A stretch of 64,000 nt of DNA from Gigantopelta aegis. Taxonomy: Eukaryota > Mollusca > Gastropoda > Neomphalida > Peltospiridae. The notes beneath the pieces are model-generated. The model was given only the letters and a program-made list of their open reading frames with translations, made no database searches and was not told the DNA's origin. A program made the position numbers and the translations under genes. Location of the stretch: assembly GCF_016097555.1 (NCBI RefSeq), contig NC_054707.1:46183192-46247191 (forward strand). The letters are read 5' to 3'. The stretch's first letter is position 1. Each line of letters opens with the position of its first letter. Shown one piece after another: positions 22,313 to 32,419 of this stretch.

Positions 22313-22734
22313 GTACATACATGTACATGTGTTTAGGATCTTTTAACAATTTTGTGCTCTTTTGTTCATGCTCTTCATCTCCTTTTTCCATATGAAACTT
22401 ACATGTATGCTCTGATTCTGTGCTCTCAACCTTCACAAACAGAATAAGTCTATGGAATAAGGAGAACCTAAAAATGAGATAGCAATAAATTCAATATTTC
22501 TGGTAACTCTTTACCTGTAAAATATGAGTTGTAAATAGGACATAATTTGAAAATAATACAAGAGTGAAATTTTTAGAGATTTAAAAAATTACTGTGTTTC
22601 AGTAATTTTGTATTGAGATACTCATTTTATTGATGGTTGTTGGTATATCTCACAACTCCATATATTACTACTTTAGATTAATAATTTAATAACAAAGCTA
22701 GAGGGAATGTGTTCCATGCACTTGTATAGCATAC

Positions 22735-22995
22735 TGGGGGTGGGACCAGATCGGTCTAGCATACATCACGGTCAGTGGGCCCATTGGGCTATTTCTTGTT
22801 CCAGCCAGTGCACCATGACTGGTATATCAAAGGCTGTGGTATGTGCTACCCTGTCTGTGGGATGGTGCTTATAAAAGAAAATGTAGTGTGTTTCATCTCT
22901 TAAGACTATATGTCAAATGTTACCAAATGTTTGACATCCCATAGCCCATAATTAATAAGTCAATATGTTCTAGTGGTGGTGTGTCATTAAAAAAA
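22735..22995 (+). mobile_element. SINE-1 in intron 3 of gene A
   Basis: Degraded head, then GGGCCCATTGGGCTATTTCT, CCAGTGCACCATGACTGG, CTGTCTGTGGGATGGTGC and tail GACATCCCATAGCCCATAAT, GTTCTAGTGGTGGTGTGTCA. Bases 22313-22734 before it show no feature. Confidence 0.8.
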
Positions 22996-22999
22996 GAAA

Positions 23000-23395
23000 A
23001 AGAAGAAAGAAATGTTTTATTTAACGACGCACTCAACGCATTTTATTTACGGTTATATGGCATCGGACATATGGTTAAGGACCACACAGATTTTGAGAGG
23101 GAACCCGCTGTCGCCACTACATGGGCTACTCTTTCTGATTAGCAGCAAGGGATCTTTTATTTGCGCTTCCCACAGGCAGGATAGCACAAACCATGGCCTT
23201 TGTTGAACCAGTTATGGATCACTGGTCGTTGCAAGTGGTTTACACCTACCCATTGAGCCTTGCGGAGCACTCACTCAAGGTTTGGAGTCGGTATCTGGAT
23301 TAAAAATCCCATGCCTCGACTGGGATCCGAACCCAGTACTACCAGCCTGTAGACCGATGGCCTAACCACGACGCCACTGAGGCCAGTTTAAACAC
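23000..23395 (-). mobile_element. SINE-2, full length
   Basis: On the minus strand: CTGGCCTCAGTGGCGTCGTG, box B GGTTCGGATCCCAGTCGAGG, then the common body, ending GTCGTTAAATAAAACATTTC and CTTTCTTCTTTTTC. It abuts a (TA)n tract and a Tc1-like element. Confidence 0.95.
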
Positions 23396-23416
23396 AATTA
23401 TTTATATATATATATA

Positions 23417-25489
23417 CTGAACAAAATAAGAAACTTCCGCTAACTTTGCTTGAACATAACTTGATGAAAACAAACTGGGGCAATAATTGTTATATATGCG
23501 TTTAAAGAGTGTTCCATGATGCATCATTTGGTGCAAAAATCATGGCCATAGGTTAACAGAAACTGGGAGAAATTTTGACCAAGTGTGGTAGGGGTTAAAA
23601 AAAAACCCACCCACTTAACAACGGGTATGACCACCTCTTGAATTGACCACTGCAGTGCATCGCATGCGCATAGAATTGACTAAAGTGTTGATTTTTGCTT
23701 GTGGAATATTGTTCCATTCCTGAATGAGCGCTTGACGAAGTTCGTTGACTTTAGCGGGTGGGTTGGGACGACGCCTCAATCGTCTGTCCAGACTATCCCA
23801 GACATGCTCGATGGGGTTGAGATCAGGACTTTTAGCGGGCCAGTCATCAATGAAATCAATGTTATTTGTCCTAAGAAAATTTACAATGTCTCTAGCTGTA
23901 TGAGAGGTGGCATTATCATGCTGAAAAATCGAGATGTTGGCGTTGTTATGGAACAGAGGAATGACGTGATGAGCGAGAATGTCATCGCGGTAATGTTGAG
24001 CATTTAAATTGCCATCAATGACGACTAGTGGTGAACGATAACCATGGGCAATGGCTGCCCAGACCATGACACAACCCCCACCCCCGAAACTATCTCGTTC
24101 AAGAACACAGCAGTCAGCATAGCGTTCATTTCTCCTACGGTAGACGCGCACCCTGCCATCACCACGTTGTAAAGAAAATCTGGATTCATCCAGCGTCGCC
24201 ATATCCAACGAGTGTGTACACGTGCCCAATTAAGACGATTTAGACGATGACGTTGCGTTAAAACGCATCCAATGTAAGGATGTCATGCGTGTAAACCGTT
24301 CTCCTGCAGACGATTACGAACAGTTTGCCCACTGATTCGGTTATTATGAAGCCCAGGTGTGTTAGCAGCAGTAGCAGTGGCAGTTTGGAATCAATTGCGC
24401 AAATACGTGTTCATGATTTAGAGAATAACTAACGAGCTATGAGGAATTACGGATTATCTGTCCTGAGTTAATTAATGTTGTAAACCCGAGCCTCTGGCGA
24501 GGGTTTTACAACATTAATTCACGAGGGACAGATAATCCGTAATTCCTCGTAGTGAGTTGGTTATTCTCTTTATTACCCATTGTCAATCTTTAACGATTTT
24601 AAAAGTGTATTTACGTTCTCTCTGCTGTAACAACTAACAAGCTCTACCAGCCATAACAATATATGCATGTTACCGGTGCACACCCAACAGTATCCACCAA
24701 AGAATAGTTAAAAAAAAACCCAGTCAAAATAATAAAATAAAAACATTTTTAAACATTTGTACATATATTTTGATTTTTAATTCCGTAAATGTTCGTATCG
24801 TAAACAAATATTTGAAGTTCGTAGTAATAGTTTGACCGATGAATGGAATCATGAATGAACAAAAAGTAGTCCCGGCAGTATATAATTGCCAATCAAATCT
24901 TGTCTTTTTAAAGCCAGCCAATCAGTGACTGTAGAAGCAATCTGCACACTGTGCAGAGATCGAAAAAATAATACCCCGTATATTTGAGCCCATATGGGTA
25001 ATAAATAGCGGTCTTGACCACGCGTTTCTGTCGTTCGAAATCTTACGCGAAGATTTTGTATCGCTTGACTAGAACTCCCAACATGCCTTGCAACGTCTTC
25101 TGTTGACATGCCAGCATCAAGCATGCCAATCGCCCGTTCGCGTAAATTATTGGGTATTCTTGGCATACTAAAAATGCTACAATGTAAAAAACGTTAATGT
25201 TTTTTACAAATTTTGAAGCGTTTTCGTTCACTTGACAACAATGTCAGTAAGACAAGTAAAACAAATTGACCGAATACTACACGGGACATGTCGAACCATG
25301 CATGCACATGCAAATTGAATTTCACGTTGTTGATGATTAACAGTGCAAAAATAATCGATAAAATTCATGAATCCTGATAATACAGCTCACGGCTAATACT
25401 ACATGTACCTATAGAATTTCATTACACAATGAATTCTTTAACACAACAAATACTATATGTACAAATCGGAAGTTTCTTTTTTTGTTCAG
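23417..25489 (-). mobile_element. Tc1-like transposon, defective, in intron 3 of gene A
   Basis: Terminal inverted repeats CTGAACAAAATAAGAAACTT (left) and the reverse complement of AAGTTTCTTTTTTTGTTCAG (right), each next to TA. Read on the minus strand, the transposase starts with MPRIPNNLRERAIGMLDAGM (25166), an HTH domain (GMSTEDVARHVGSSSQAIQN). The catalytic part lies at 24229-23615: VMVWAAIAHGYRSPLVV, FQHDNATSHTARDIVNFL (second Asp), WPAKSPDLNPIEHVWD (third catalytic acid, a Glu). A 589-bp foldback element (24420-25008) sits between them and removes or displaces the middle of the gene, so no whole enzyme can be made. Without the insert the element would be about 1.5 kb, normal for Tc1. 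The right end lies only about 60 bp before coding exon 4. Confidence 0.92.
24420..25008. mobile_element. Foldback element 1: 150-bp palindrome at one end
   Basis: 24420-24569 is a hairpin. The left arm AGAGAATAACTAACGAG...GTTGTAAACCC and the right arm (rc AGAGAATAACCAACTC...GTTGTAAAACCC) are about 68 bp each, with the 13-nt loop GAGCCTCTGGCGA at 24488-24500. The far end, read on the minus strand, is ATTTATTACCCATATGGGC then TCAAATATACGGGG (25008 inward). The same far end occurs in foldback element 2 at 30.69 kb. It has no coding capacity. It is inserted in the Tc1-like transposon, whose sequence continues on both sides. Confidence 0.8.
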
Positions 25490-25549
25490 TATATATATAT
25501 ATATATATTATATATTTTCAGGAAATTTCCCATACCACCCCATCTCCAG

Positions 25550-26148
25550 ATGACAGTCAGACCTCCACCGAAGAAAAGAGCTAAGATGGAGCTGAAACGT
25601 CTTAAACTGGAGGAAGAAGAACTAGGTTTAGGTCTCAGCCTCCTTGAAGAAGACATGGATGACCTGCCCTTGACATTTGTAACAGAGCAAGAGGAAACTC
25701 CAGAGGTTAAAGCTGTTGACAAGGTCACCAAACCAAAGAGGTCTCCAAAACAGAAACGATGTCGATTTGCAAAGACAGACGTCGTGGGACAGCTGGCAAT
25801 GAAGCTGGAAGCATTGGCTGGTCATATTCGTGTTGCCTTGCGGCAGTATAAGTGTGATTTGTGTGGTAATGAGTTTGTGTTTCCCAAGAGAAGTGTTACT
25901 CACCTCTTAAACACCCATAATGTGGAACTCGGTGATGTCATGTCATATGTCACCATACGAGAGAGGGTGGAGGAGTCGCCCAAAGTCTGTGATATCTGCG
26001 GCTACAAGAGCAAGGACCCCAATTTCTATTACGTTCACATCCACAAGTATTTCCGGCATGGAATTCCGCTGCCCAAAGGATGGAAGCCATACACATGCGA
26101 CATCTGTGGCAAAGAACTCTTCACCAAATTTCAGCTCAAAGACCACAG
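25550..26148 (+). CDS. Gene A, coding exon 4: zinc fingers 1-3
   Basis: Residues 897-1095 plus a split codon. The acceptor is taken at CCATCTCCAG/ATGACAGTC because exon 3 ends in phase 0. The stronger-looking TATATTTTCAG (AG at 25520-25521) would run into a stop after 20 codons. It starts MTVRPPPKKRAKMELKR, a likely nuclear signal and coiled Glu/Leu stretch. It then carries finger 1 (YKCDLCGNEF...HLLNTH), an atypical finger 2 (KVCDICGYKSKDPNFYYVH, then HKYFRH, with widened His spacing) and most of finger 3 (YTCDICGKELFTKFQLKDH). The donor CACAG/GTTAGT splits the Arg codon after DH. Fingers of this kind bind DNA through one Zn each. Confidence 0.87.
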
Positions 26149-26276
26149 GTTAGTGGATAAACAGGCATTGAAGTAAGCATATAGCATGTGGTAACGATGT
26201 TCAGGTTACCTTAAATTGTGGGCATGGTAACTTATAGGCTACTTCCCATTTTTATTACAAAGAAATCTCTTCACGG

Positions 26277-26553
26277 ACACCGACCTCGGTGGCACGGTGG
26301 TTAAGCCATCAGAGACTACAGGCTGGTAGGTACAGGGTTCACAGCCCAGTACCGGCTCCAACCCAGAGCGAGTTCTTAAGGGCTCAGTGAGTTGGTGTAA
26401 TGCCACTACAGCCTCTTCTCTCTCACTAACCACTAACCAACTAACCCACTGTCCTGGACAGACAGCCCAGATAGCTAAGGTGTGTGCCCAGGACAGTGTG
26501 CTTGAACCTTAATTGGATATAAGCACGAAAATAAGTTGAATTGAATTGAACGT
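26277..26553 (+). mobile_element. SINE-3, full length, in intron 4 of gene A
   Basis: Head CCGACCTCGGTGGCACGGTG and CAGGGTTCACAGCCCAGTAC, middle CTCTTCTCTCTCACTAACCA, CACTGTCCTGGACAGACAGC, tail TTAATTGGATATAAGCACGA and TTGAATTGAATTGAA. Bases 26560-27142 hold no recognised feature. Confidence 0.9.
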
Positions 26554-27142
26554 ATTTTATATTTGAATAACACTCAAATCATCCCAATTTATGTGTAGTA
26601 GTCTTCCATTGTCAACTGTTTTTTAATATGTGCACACCACAGGTACCTTCAAACAGAAACCCCTAATACATATACTATAGTTACTTATATAAAGAGTAAA
26701 GGTAAGACATTTCAGGACAAGAATTTACGATGTCCATGTATTGAAAATATCACCACAAAACACATACTAAACGCATCGTCAAAAGCTGTATATTATATAA
26801 CGTAAGTATAACATATCCAACGTTATTGTTTGGGGATACCTGTGGTGGTAACCTCCTGTTAACCTGAACAACCATTGACTTACTTTGATGCCTGGATAAA
26901 GTGTACATGAACTGTGCTGGATGGGCAGGGTAAAGAGCGGTCGGTCAGACATAAATCCAGTCCATACAGACTGGTTGACACACTTTGATCTCCAGTTATG
27001 CATCCAGGATTTTTGAATTGCCAGTCTATTATGGAAACGTAATTAAAAAATAAATAGTTTGATACATGGATTTAAGACCTGTCTGTATATATGATTCTTA
27101 CGAATGTATGTATTTTGTACTTTCTTCTTGATAAGGGATTGG

Positions 27143-27389
27143 CAGACCTGAGGCCTAATTCACAAAGGTCTCTTAGGCAGACCTGAGGCCTAATTCACAA
27201 AGGTCTGTTAGGCAGACCCGAGGCCTAATTCACAAAGGTCTCTTAGGCAGACCCGAGGCCTAATTCACAAAGGTCTCTTAGGCAGACCCGAGGCCTAATT
27301 CACAAAGGCCTCTTAGGCAGACCCAAGGCCTAATTCACAAAGGTCTCTTAGGCAGACCCGAGGCCTAATTCACAAAGGTCTCTTAGGCT
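27143..27389. repeat. 35-bp minisatellite (about 7 copies) grown from a MITE end
   Basis: Unit: GAGGCCTAATTCACAAAGG, then TCTCTTAGGCAGACCC. It is the terminal 25-30 bp of the 120-bp MITE that follows, repeated head to tail. Copies differ at one or two bases. Confidence 0.92.
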
Positions 27390-27480
27390 CTGCTAGACAA
27401 CAAAGCATCCTCTTTGCAAGTCTTTCAGCATTGCACTGCGAGATCGCAAAGTTGCAAGAGTTTAGTGAATTAGGTCCGTC
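27366..27480. mobile_element. 120-bp MITE (GGACCTAATTCAC ends)
   Basis: GGCCTAATTCACAAAGGTCT at one end and GTGAATTAGGTCC at the other. The inside reads AGACAACAAAGCATCCTCTT, TTGCACTGCGAGATCGCAAA. An intact copy in reverse orientation is at 62.65-62.77 kb. Non-coding. Confidence 0.88.
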
Positions 27481-27564
27481 TTCCTTTTCTTTCTCTTAAC
27501 AGTCACATTTTGCATTTCCATTATATGGTTTTTATAATTGGGTTCAGCTGCATTTGTTCACTAA

Positions 27565-28810
27565 ATGGGGCAGGATGTAGCCCAGTGGTAAAGCACTTGC
27601 TTGATGCGCGGTCGGTCTGGGATCGATCCCCGTCGGTAGGCCCACTGGGCTATTTCTCGTTCCAGCCAGTGCACCACGACTGGTATATGACTATATCAAA
27701 GCAGGGGTAGCATTAAGGATTTTTTCCCAGGAGTCCATTTTTCTCTAGTGGACTCATTTGCTCCTGAATTGGCTCATTTGCACGAGTCCATTCTGAAAAT
27801 CCATGAGTCCATATTTTTTTTCGGAAGTAACAGCTTAAGAACATGTTTCCATAGCTTCAGGCAAGATGGACAACATCCACATCTTGTACGAGTTCGTTAT
27901 TTTTTTTTTTTAATGATGTTAAAAATTGCGTTTTTGATCGTTCAAAGCAAACAACTATGGCGGCCATGATTGTTTCTATGTCTGATGTCGGGCAAGTCCA
28001 ATTTCCAATTATGTTATTATAGTTTAGTTATTTGTTATCAAAATAAACAGTTAGTGATGCATATCTAATTTAGATTGTTTTGTTTACAAGTAAGGGGAAA
28101 TCTATCCGCTTATAGAAATATTCAAACAAGTCAGTAAACTGTATAGCTACACTCGGTTCCATTTTGACAGAAGTTACGAGGAGTTCTGATTTCCCAATAT
28201 CAGTGTGGCCAATCTATGTGATAATGACATCATTTTGTAGACTAATTTTGATAGTGGCCACAATTATTGTGACATTTCATCTTTCCACTACACCACTACA
28301 CGTCAGCTTCACACGGCCCATTGATTGTGACATGCATTGGCCACCCGAGGATTTCCGATGGCATTTACAATAGGTTTATAGTGGGAATGATAGCGGAGAC
28401 CATGGCGGGATTATGAGTGACAGATTGACTTAGCTAACTGATTCCATGCGTCCACATCACTTAGTACGTGGTGATGATGGAATAAACATGCGTCTTTGAA
28501 AATAAACTGGGACGGTTTTATTATCACTTGTGGTGCTGAGCAGGCATCCAAGTCTGCTTTCCATACGTTCAGGGACACATGGACGCATCTTAATGTGACC
28601 CCTGCAAAGGCCGTGGTATGTACTATTCTGTCTGTGGGATGGTGCATATAAAAGATCCCTTGTTGCTAATCAAAAAGAGTAGTCCGTGAAGTGGCAACAG
28701 CGTGTTTTCTCTCTCATTATCTGTGTGGTCTTTAACCATATGTCTGATGCCATATAACCATCAATAAAATGTGTTGAGTGTGTCGATAAATAAAACATTC
28801 CTTTCCTTTC
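27565..28810 (+). mobile_element. SINE-1, full, split by a 0.9-kb element
   Basis: The head and early body (27565-27701) give the cleanest SINE-1 head here: GATGTAGCCCAGTGGTAAAG, CGGTCGGTCTGGGATCGATC. The rest (28605-28810) runs from GGCCGTGGTATGTACTATTC to GTGTCGATAAATAAAACATT and a CTTTCC tail, which ends about 30 bp before coding exon 5 of gene A. Confidence 0.88.
27697..28609. mobile_element. CAGGG-ended element, 903 bp, CAAAG target duplication
   Basis: The element (27702-28604) begins CAGGGGTAGCATTAAGG and ends CTTAATGTGACCCCTG, an imperfect inverted repeat, flanked by CAAAG (27697-27701 and 28605-28609). Inside, repeated GAGTCCATTTTTC, GAGTCCATTCTG and GAGTCCATATTT lie near the left, and ATGCGTCCACAT and ACATGGACGCAT form an inner inverted pair. 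I see no transposase. The reading frame at 28164-28373 looks like chance. Confidence 0.82.
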
Positions 28811-28842
28811 CTTTGTTCACTAAATATACTTTCCCATTGCAG

Positions 28843-29800
28843 ACGGATTCACTTTGAAGAGACGCCATTCATCTGCCAGGTGTGCGGCCAGGGCTTCAAG
28901 AGCCGGACGTGCCTCAACAGCCACGTGTTCCACCGCCACTCGGATGAGCGCAAGCACCGGTGTACGGAGTGCTCCAAGGCGTTCAAGACGCGCACCCAGC
29001 TCCTGGTGCACATGCGTACGCACAGCGGCGAGAAGCCCTACCAGTGTCCTGAGTGTCTGTACAAGAGCACGACACGCGGCAACATGCGACTCCACCTGAC
29101 CAACCGGCACAAGCTTGACCGCCTGCTCGCCAAGACCGTCATGCAGCAGATCAACAAGGCGTCGGACATTGGCGGCAACAACAAGGTGTCGTCGTCAGTG
29201 TCGCTCGACCACGACCTCAAGCCGGGGCTCGATCAGGACATTCTGCAGGACGATCACACGTTCGATCTCCCACCAGCTGTTCACGACACGAATGGAAATG
29301 TATCGGGAACCACGACAACGATAACGCTCACTGATAAAGGAGTGCTGGCGGAGCATGCCATGCACGCAATATTGTTACCGCTGGCTCAGGGCGAGAACGA
29401 TGGATCACCACTCTCCTCTCAGACCATTGCTACGTACGTGGTAACGGGATCGGTTCCTCTGACAGGAGAGATTGGTGAGGCAATCGCCATCGGGGAGGAG
29501 ACCAGTCAGAACAGTTCCATCAGCATCGGCCAGCAAGATCAACAGTGCACGGCCTTGAACTCCACGGCTCAGAGCCATCTGTACATGCAGCACTCTCCAA
29601 TCAGCCCCCCTCCACAGTCCATCTCCCCACAAACGACTTACGTAACCTCGGCCCACAGTATCTCATCTCTGTCTCCAGTTAATCTCCCGGCCAATCACCA
29701 ACAAGGATCAACACTTGTAACAGATGATTCTATTGGCTCAGGATCTGATGCAGCCATTATTCAAGCTTATTATCAACAGCAGTTTTATGCTCACTATTAA
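28843..29800 (+). CDS. Gene A, coding exon 5: zinc fingers 3 (end) to 6 and C-terminus
   Basis: The acceptor TTCCCATTGCAG fits the phase-2 donor of exon 4 (AG + A = Arg), completing finger 3 (DHRRIH). Finger 4: FICQVCGQGFKSRTCLNSH, then VFHRH. Finger 5: HRCTECSKAFKTRTQLLVH, then MRTH. Canonical linker HSGEKP. Finger 6: YQCPECLYKSTTRGNMRLH, then LTNRH. The array spans about residues 996-1184. The tail of about 230 residues is rich in Ser, Thr, Gln and Pro (SISPQTTYVTSAHSISSLSP), an activation-domain-like composition, and ends AIIQAYYQQQFYAHY before TAA. The finger-coding part is strikingly G+C-rich against its surroundings, as expected for an old constrained exon. Confidence 0.95.
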
Positions 29801-29990
29801 GATTGAAATATTTATTATCAACGGCAGTTTTATACCCATTATTAGATTAAAATATTTATTATTAACAGTAATTTCATACCCATTATTAGATGTATGTATT
29901 TATTATCAACAGCAATTTCATACTCAATATTAGATGCATATATTTATTATCAAAAGAATTTCATACCCATTATTAGATTTAAATATCATT
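29767..29990 (+). repeat. 44/45-bp tandem repeat that starts in the last codons of gene A
   Basis: Copies begin at about 29767, 29812, 29856, 29900 and 29944, each TTATTATCAACAGCAGTTTT-like, then ACCCATTATTAGAT. The first copy encodes the end of the protein (YYQQQFYAHY, stop). The next four lie in the 3' UTR. Confidence 0.93.
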
Positions 29991-30015
29991 ATGTGCAGTC
30001 TCTGCCTTGTCAAGG

Positions 30016-30021
30016 AATAAA
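30016..30021 (+). terminator. Candidate poly(A) signal of gene A
   Basis: AATAAA 216 bp after the stop codon, the first one on the plus strand past the 3' UTR repeats. Not tested by transcript data. Confidence 0.5.
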
Positions 30022-30179
30022 GGGAGTTAATCTGGTGGTTAAAAGTAGTAGTCACACCTTTGGCTGTACCAAATGACTGTCGATTGTGGTTTTTGATACC
30101 TGGTAATCAGTGGTTTCATTATGATGGCCATTGAAATTGAGTATTTTAAAGTTCAATATCAAAAATAGAACAAATGTGA

Positions 30180-30245
30180 CTATAAATTTGAGAGAGAGAG
30201 ACAGACGGACAGAGAGAGCGAGGAGGGAGGGAGAGAGTGAGTGTG
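30180..30245. repeat. (GA)n-rich low-complexity tract
   Basis: GAGAGAGAGACAGACGGACA and similar. From 30290 to 30660 a diverged part of the TTAA subfamily 2 MITE follows (TTGTTTAGAATATCTGTGTC, CATTAGGATGATCAGAAAG). Confidence 0.8.
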
Positions 30246-30686
30246 AGAGCATTTTTAATATGCCCATATACCACTAAGGTTTCAGGCATGTCTGCCGCAG
30301 GCTGTCCTGAGTTTACTGTCATTATAAGATGTGTGATTAAGACAGCCTTGTCAGTGATTACGTTATGTATTAAATATCATCAGAATATCATTCATGGCTG
30401 TCTTTCATGGGATTGGAATTTTCTTGTTTAGAATATCTGTGTCTGTATATACGTGTTTTTTTGTTGTCCTAATGTTTTTAGGAAACCAAACTGAGTTTTT
30501 ATTGCCCAGAATTTTATACATATGGGGGTGGGGAATACACACGCATACACACACATACACACGCATATAGATATAGTGTCAAATGAAGTTTGATTTACAA
30601 ACATTAGGATGATCAGAAAGACACTGGATATAGACATTAGGGACTACATTTACAAAGCCTGTTTTTATCCAACATGCGTGTAATTG

Positions 30687-31100
30687 GATTTATTACCCAC
30701 ATAGTTCAAGATATACAGGGAAATATAACCAGTATGACATTTGTGACATAATGATTTCACGTGCACGAATGACATAATTTTGGAAAACGACATCATAATA
30801 GCAACTTCCCCAGTCTTGGCTCTCTAATCGCTTACCAAATTGACATCATTTTGTCATCTCCTTCTAGTTACGTTTGAAATGTTTTGACACAGTCCTTTGT
30901 TATTCATAAAATTAATATTTTGGATAATGTGGATAATGAAGAAATTATTACACTTGCGTGTCAATTGTGCTGATGTTATGAAACTCTTATCAGGATTCAT
31001 GTACCGGTATTACTCTCGCTCTCGCTCTGGCAATACAAGAATCTGGACACTCGTTTCGTAAAATCAGTATGACACACAAGCTCGTATAATAATCTCTATA
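30687..31100. mobile_element. Foldback element 2: TTTATTACCC end and terminal palindrome
   Basis: The left end reads ATTTATTACCCACATAGTTC, then AAGATATACAGGG, matching the far end of foldback element 1 read on the minus strand. The right 160 bp (about 30938-31100) is an imperfect palindrome. GCTGATGTTATGAAACTC...GGATTCATGTACC pairs with GGCAATACAAGAATC...GTTTCGTAAAATCAGTATG, around a CTCGCTCTCGCTCTGGCAA centre. The outer edge is AATAATCTCTATA. A piece of a TTAA-type MITE lies just to the right (31130-31256). Non-coding. Confidence 0.68.
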
Positions 31101-31344
31101 CATTTACAATGCTTTATTAAACCAACATGCTTTGACATTTCAGCCTTTATATTCTAAACAAAAAATGTATTTAATATCTAGCTGTAATTGTAGTTGTTAA
31201 AAAGATTATTTTAGTCAGACACATCTTAACAATGACAATAAACTCCTCAGCAAAGGTTTTAGAAAGATCAAACATTTATTACAACATACAATGTATGTTT
31301 GCATGTACCGGTACACTCTGAAGTGGCTGATGAACAAAGGTCCT

Positions 31345-31575
31345 GTGGTATCCCATACAGCATAAAAAAAATTCACCACATCTGGTATATCAAAAGGCCA
31401 TGTGTTATCTTGTCTGTAGGATGGTGCATATAAAAGATCCCTTGCTACTAATGAAAAACTGTAGCGGGTTTCTTCTCTAAGACTTTATGCCAAAATTACC
31501 AAATGTTTGACATCCAATAGCCGATGATTAATAAATCCATGTTCTCTAGTGGTATCATTAAAGAAAACAAACTTT
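31345..31575 (+). mobile_element. SINE-1 body and tail
   Basis: CACATCTGGTATATCAAAAG, GTGCATATAAAAGATCCCTT, GACATCCAATAGCCGATGAT and GAAAACAAACTTTTTA. The head is missing. Bases 31576-31984 hold no supported feature. Confidence 0.82.
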
Positions 31576-31984
31576 TTATTTTTATTCCTACCGATCCTTC
31601 ACTCAAAATCCTTTTTCTCTCCTCACACCTCCACCCTTAGCCATGTGGAATTATGCTGTTCTCAGAGTATATGGAGACCTCGTGTGTTAGTACATTTAAT
31701 TACACATTACTATTTACTCATGTGCCAAACTACTTAACTGCAATGTTTTTTTAATATTGAGAATTAAATATTTATAATATTAAAACATGTTTATTCTTCA
31801 CATTTCTGGGTAAGTATCGATGATGGTTGTCAAGTTAAAAAGTCGCAGGGGTCAAAATACTACATCACTCTGGACCGGGAGTTATTTTACTCTGTACATT
31901 CACAGAGTAGATAAAGTTGGTCAAGTTTGGTCTAGTAGGTTTTGATTCGGCACAGCAGAATTTGTAGCTTACCAGATCAAATAT

Positions 31985-32238
31985 CCATTTTATTTCAACT
32001 CATTTTCATGCTTATATCCAATTAAGATTCAAGCATGCTGTCCTGGGCACACCCCTCAGCTATTTGGGCTGTCTGTCTGTCACTTGTTAGTGAGAGAGAA
32101 GAGGGTGTAGTGATCTTACACCTACCCACTGAGCCCTTAAGAACTCACTCTGGGTTGGAGCCAGTACGGGGCTGCGAAGCCTGTACCTACCAGCCTGTAG
32201 TCCGCTGGCTTAACCACTGCACCACTGAGGCCAGTTCC
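31985..32238 (-). mobile_element. SINE-3, full length
   Basis: Minus-strand head ACTGGCCTCAGTGGTGCAGT and box B-like GGCTTCGCAGCCCCGTACTG, tail GCATGAAAATGAGTTGAAAT. A small deletion relative to the 17.96-kb copy removes part of the middle. Confidence 0.88.
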
Positions 32239-32419
32239 AAATATCCAGCAGAAATGTTAGCCAATTTCGACCCCTGAGTTGTATTAGTTAAAAGTTTTAA
32301 CTCGAACAATAAGATAAGTCAGGCACTGATATATGGTGATTTATTTTCAGGATTCCAGTTAAACTGTAAAGTGATATGATATATAGAAGTTTTGGGATAA
32401 CCTTATGCTTCCTTCCCAA

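Noticed and set aside
23012-23206. Recurring MFYLTTHSTHFIYGYMASD-type peptide (also at 10.1, 17.5 and 58.4 kb)
   Set aside because: It is the antisense translation of the SINE body, repeated because the SINE is repeated.
25522-25549. Acceptor at TATATTTTCAG as the start of gene A exon 4
   Set aside because: Exon 3 ends in phase 0 and this acceptor would give a stop after 20 codons. The AG at 25548-25549 keeps the frame. It is kept only as a possible competing site.
28854-29110. Arg/Ala-rich frames overlapping gene A exon 5 on both strands
   Set aside because: Shadows of the G+C-rich zinc-finger exon. The zinc-finger frame has motif and splice support; the others have none.
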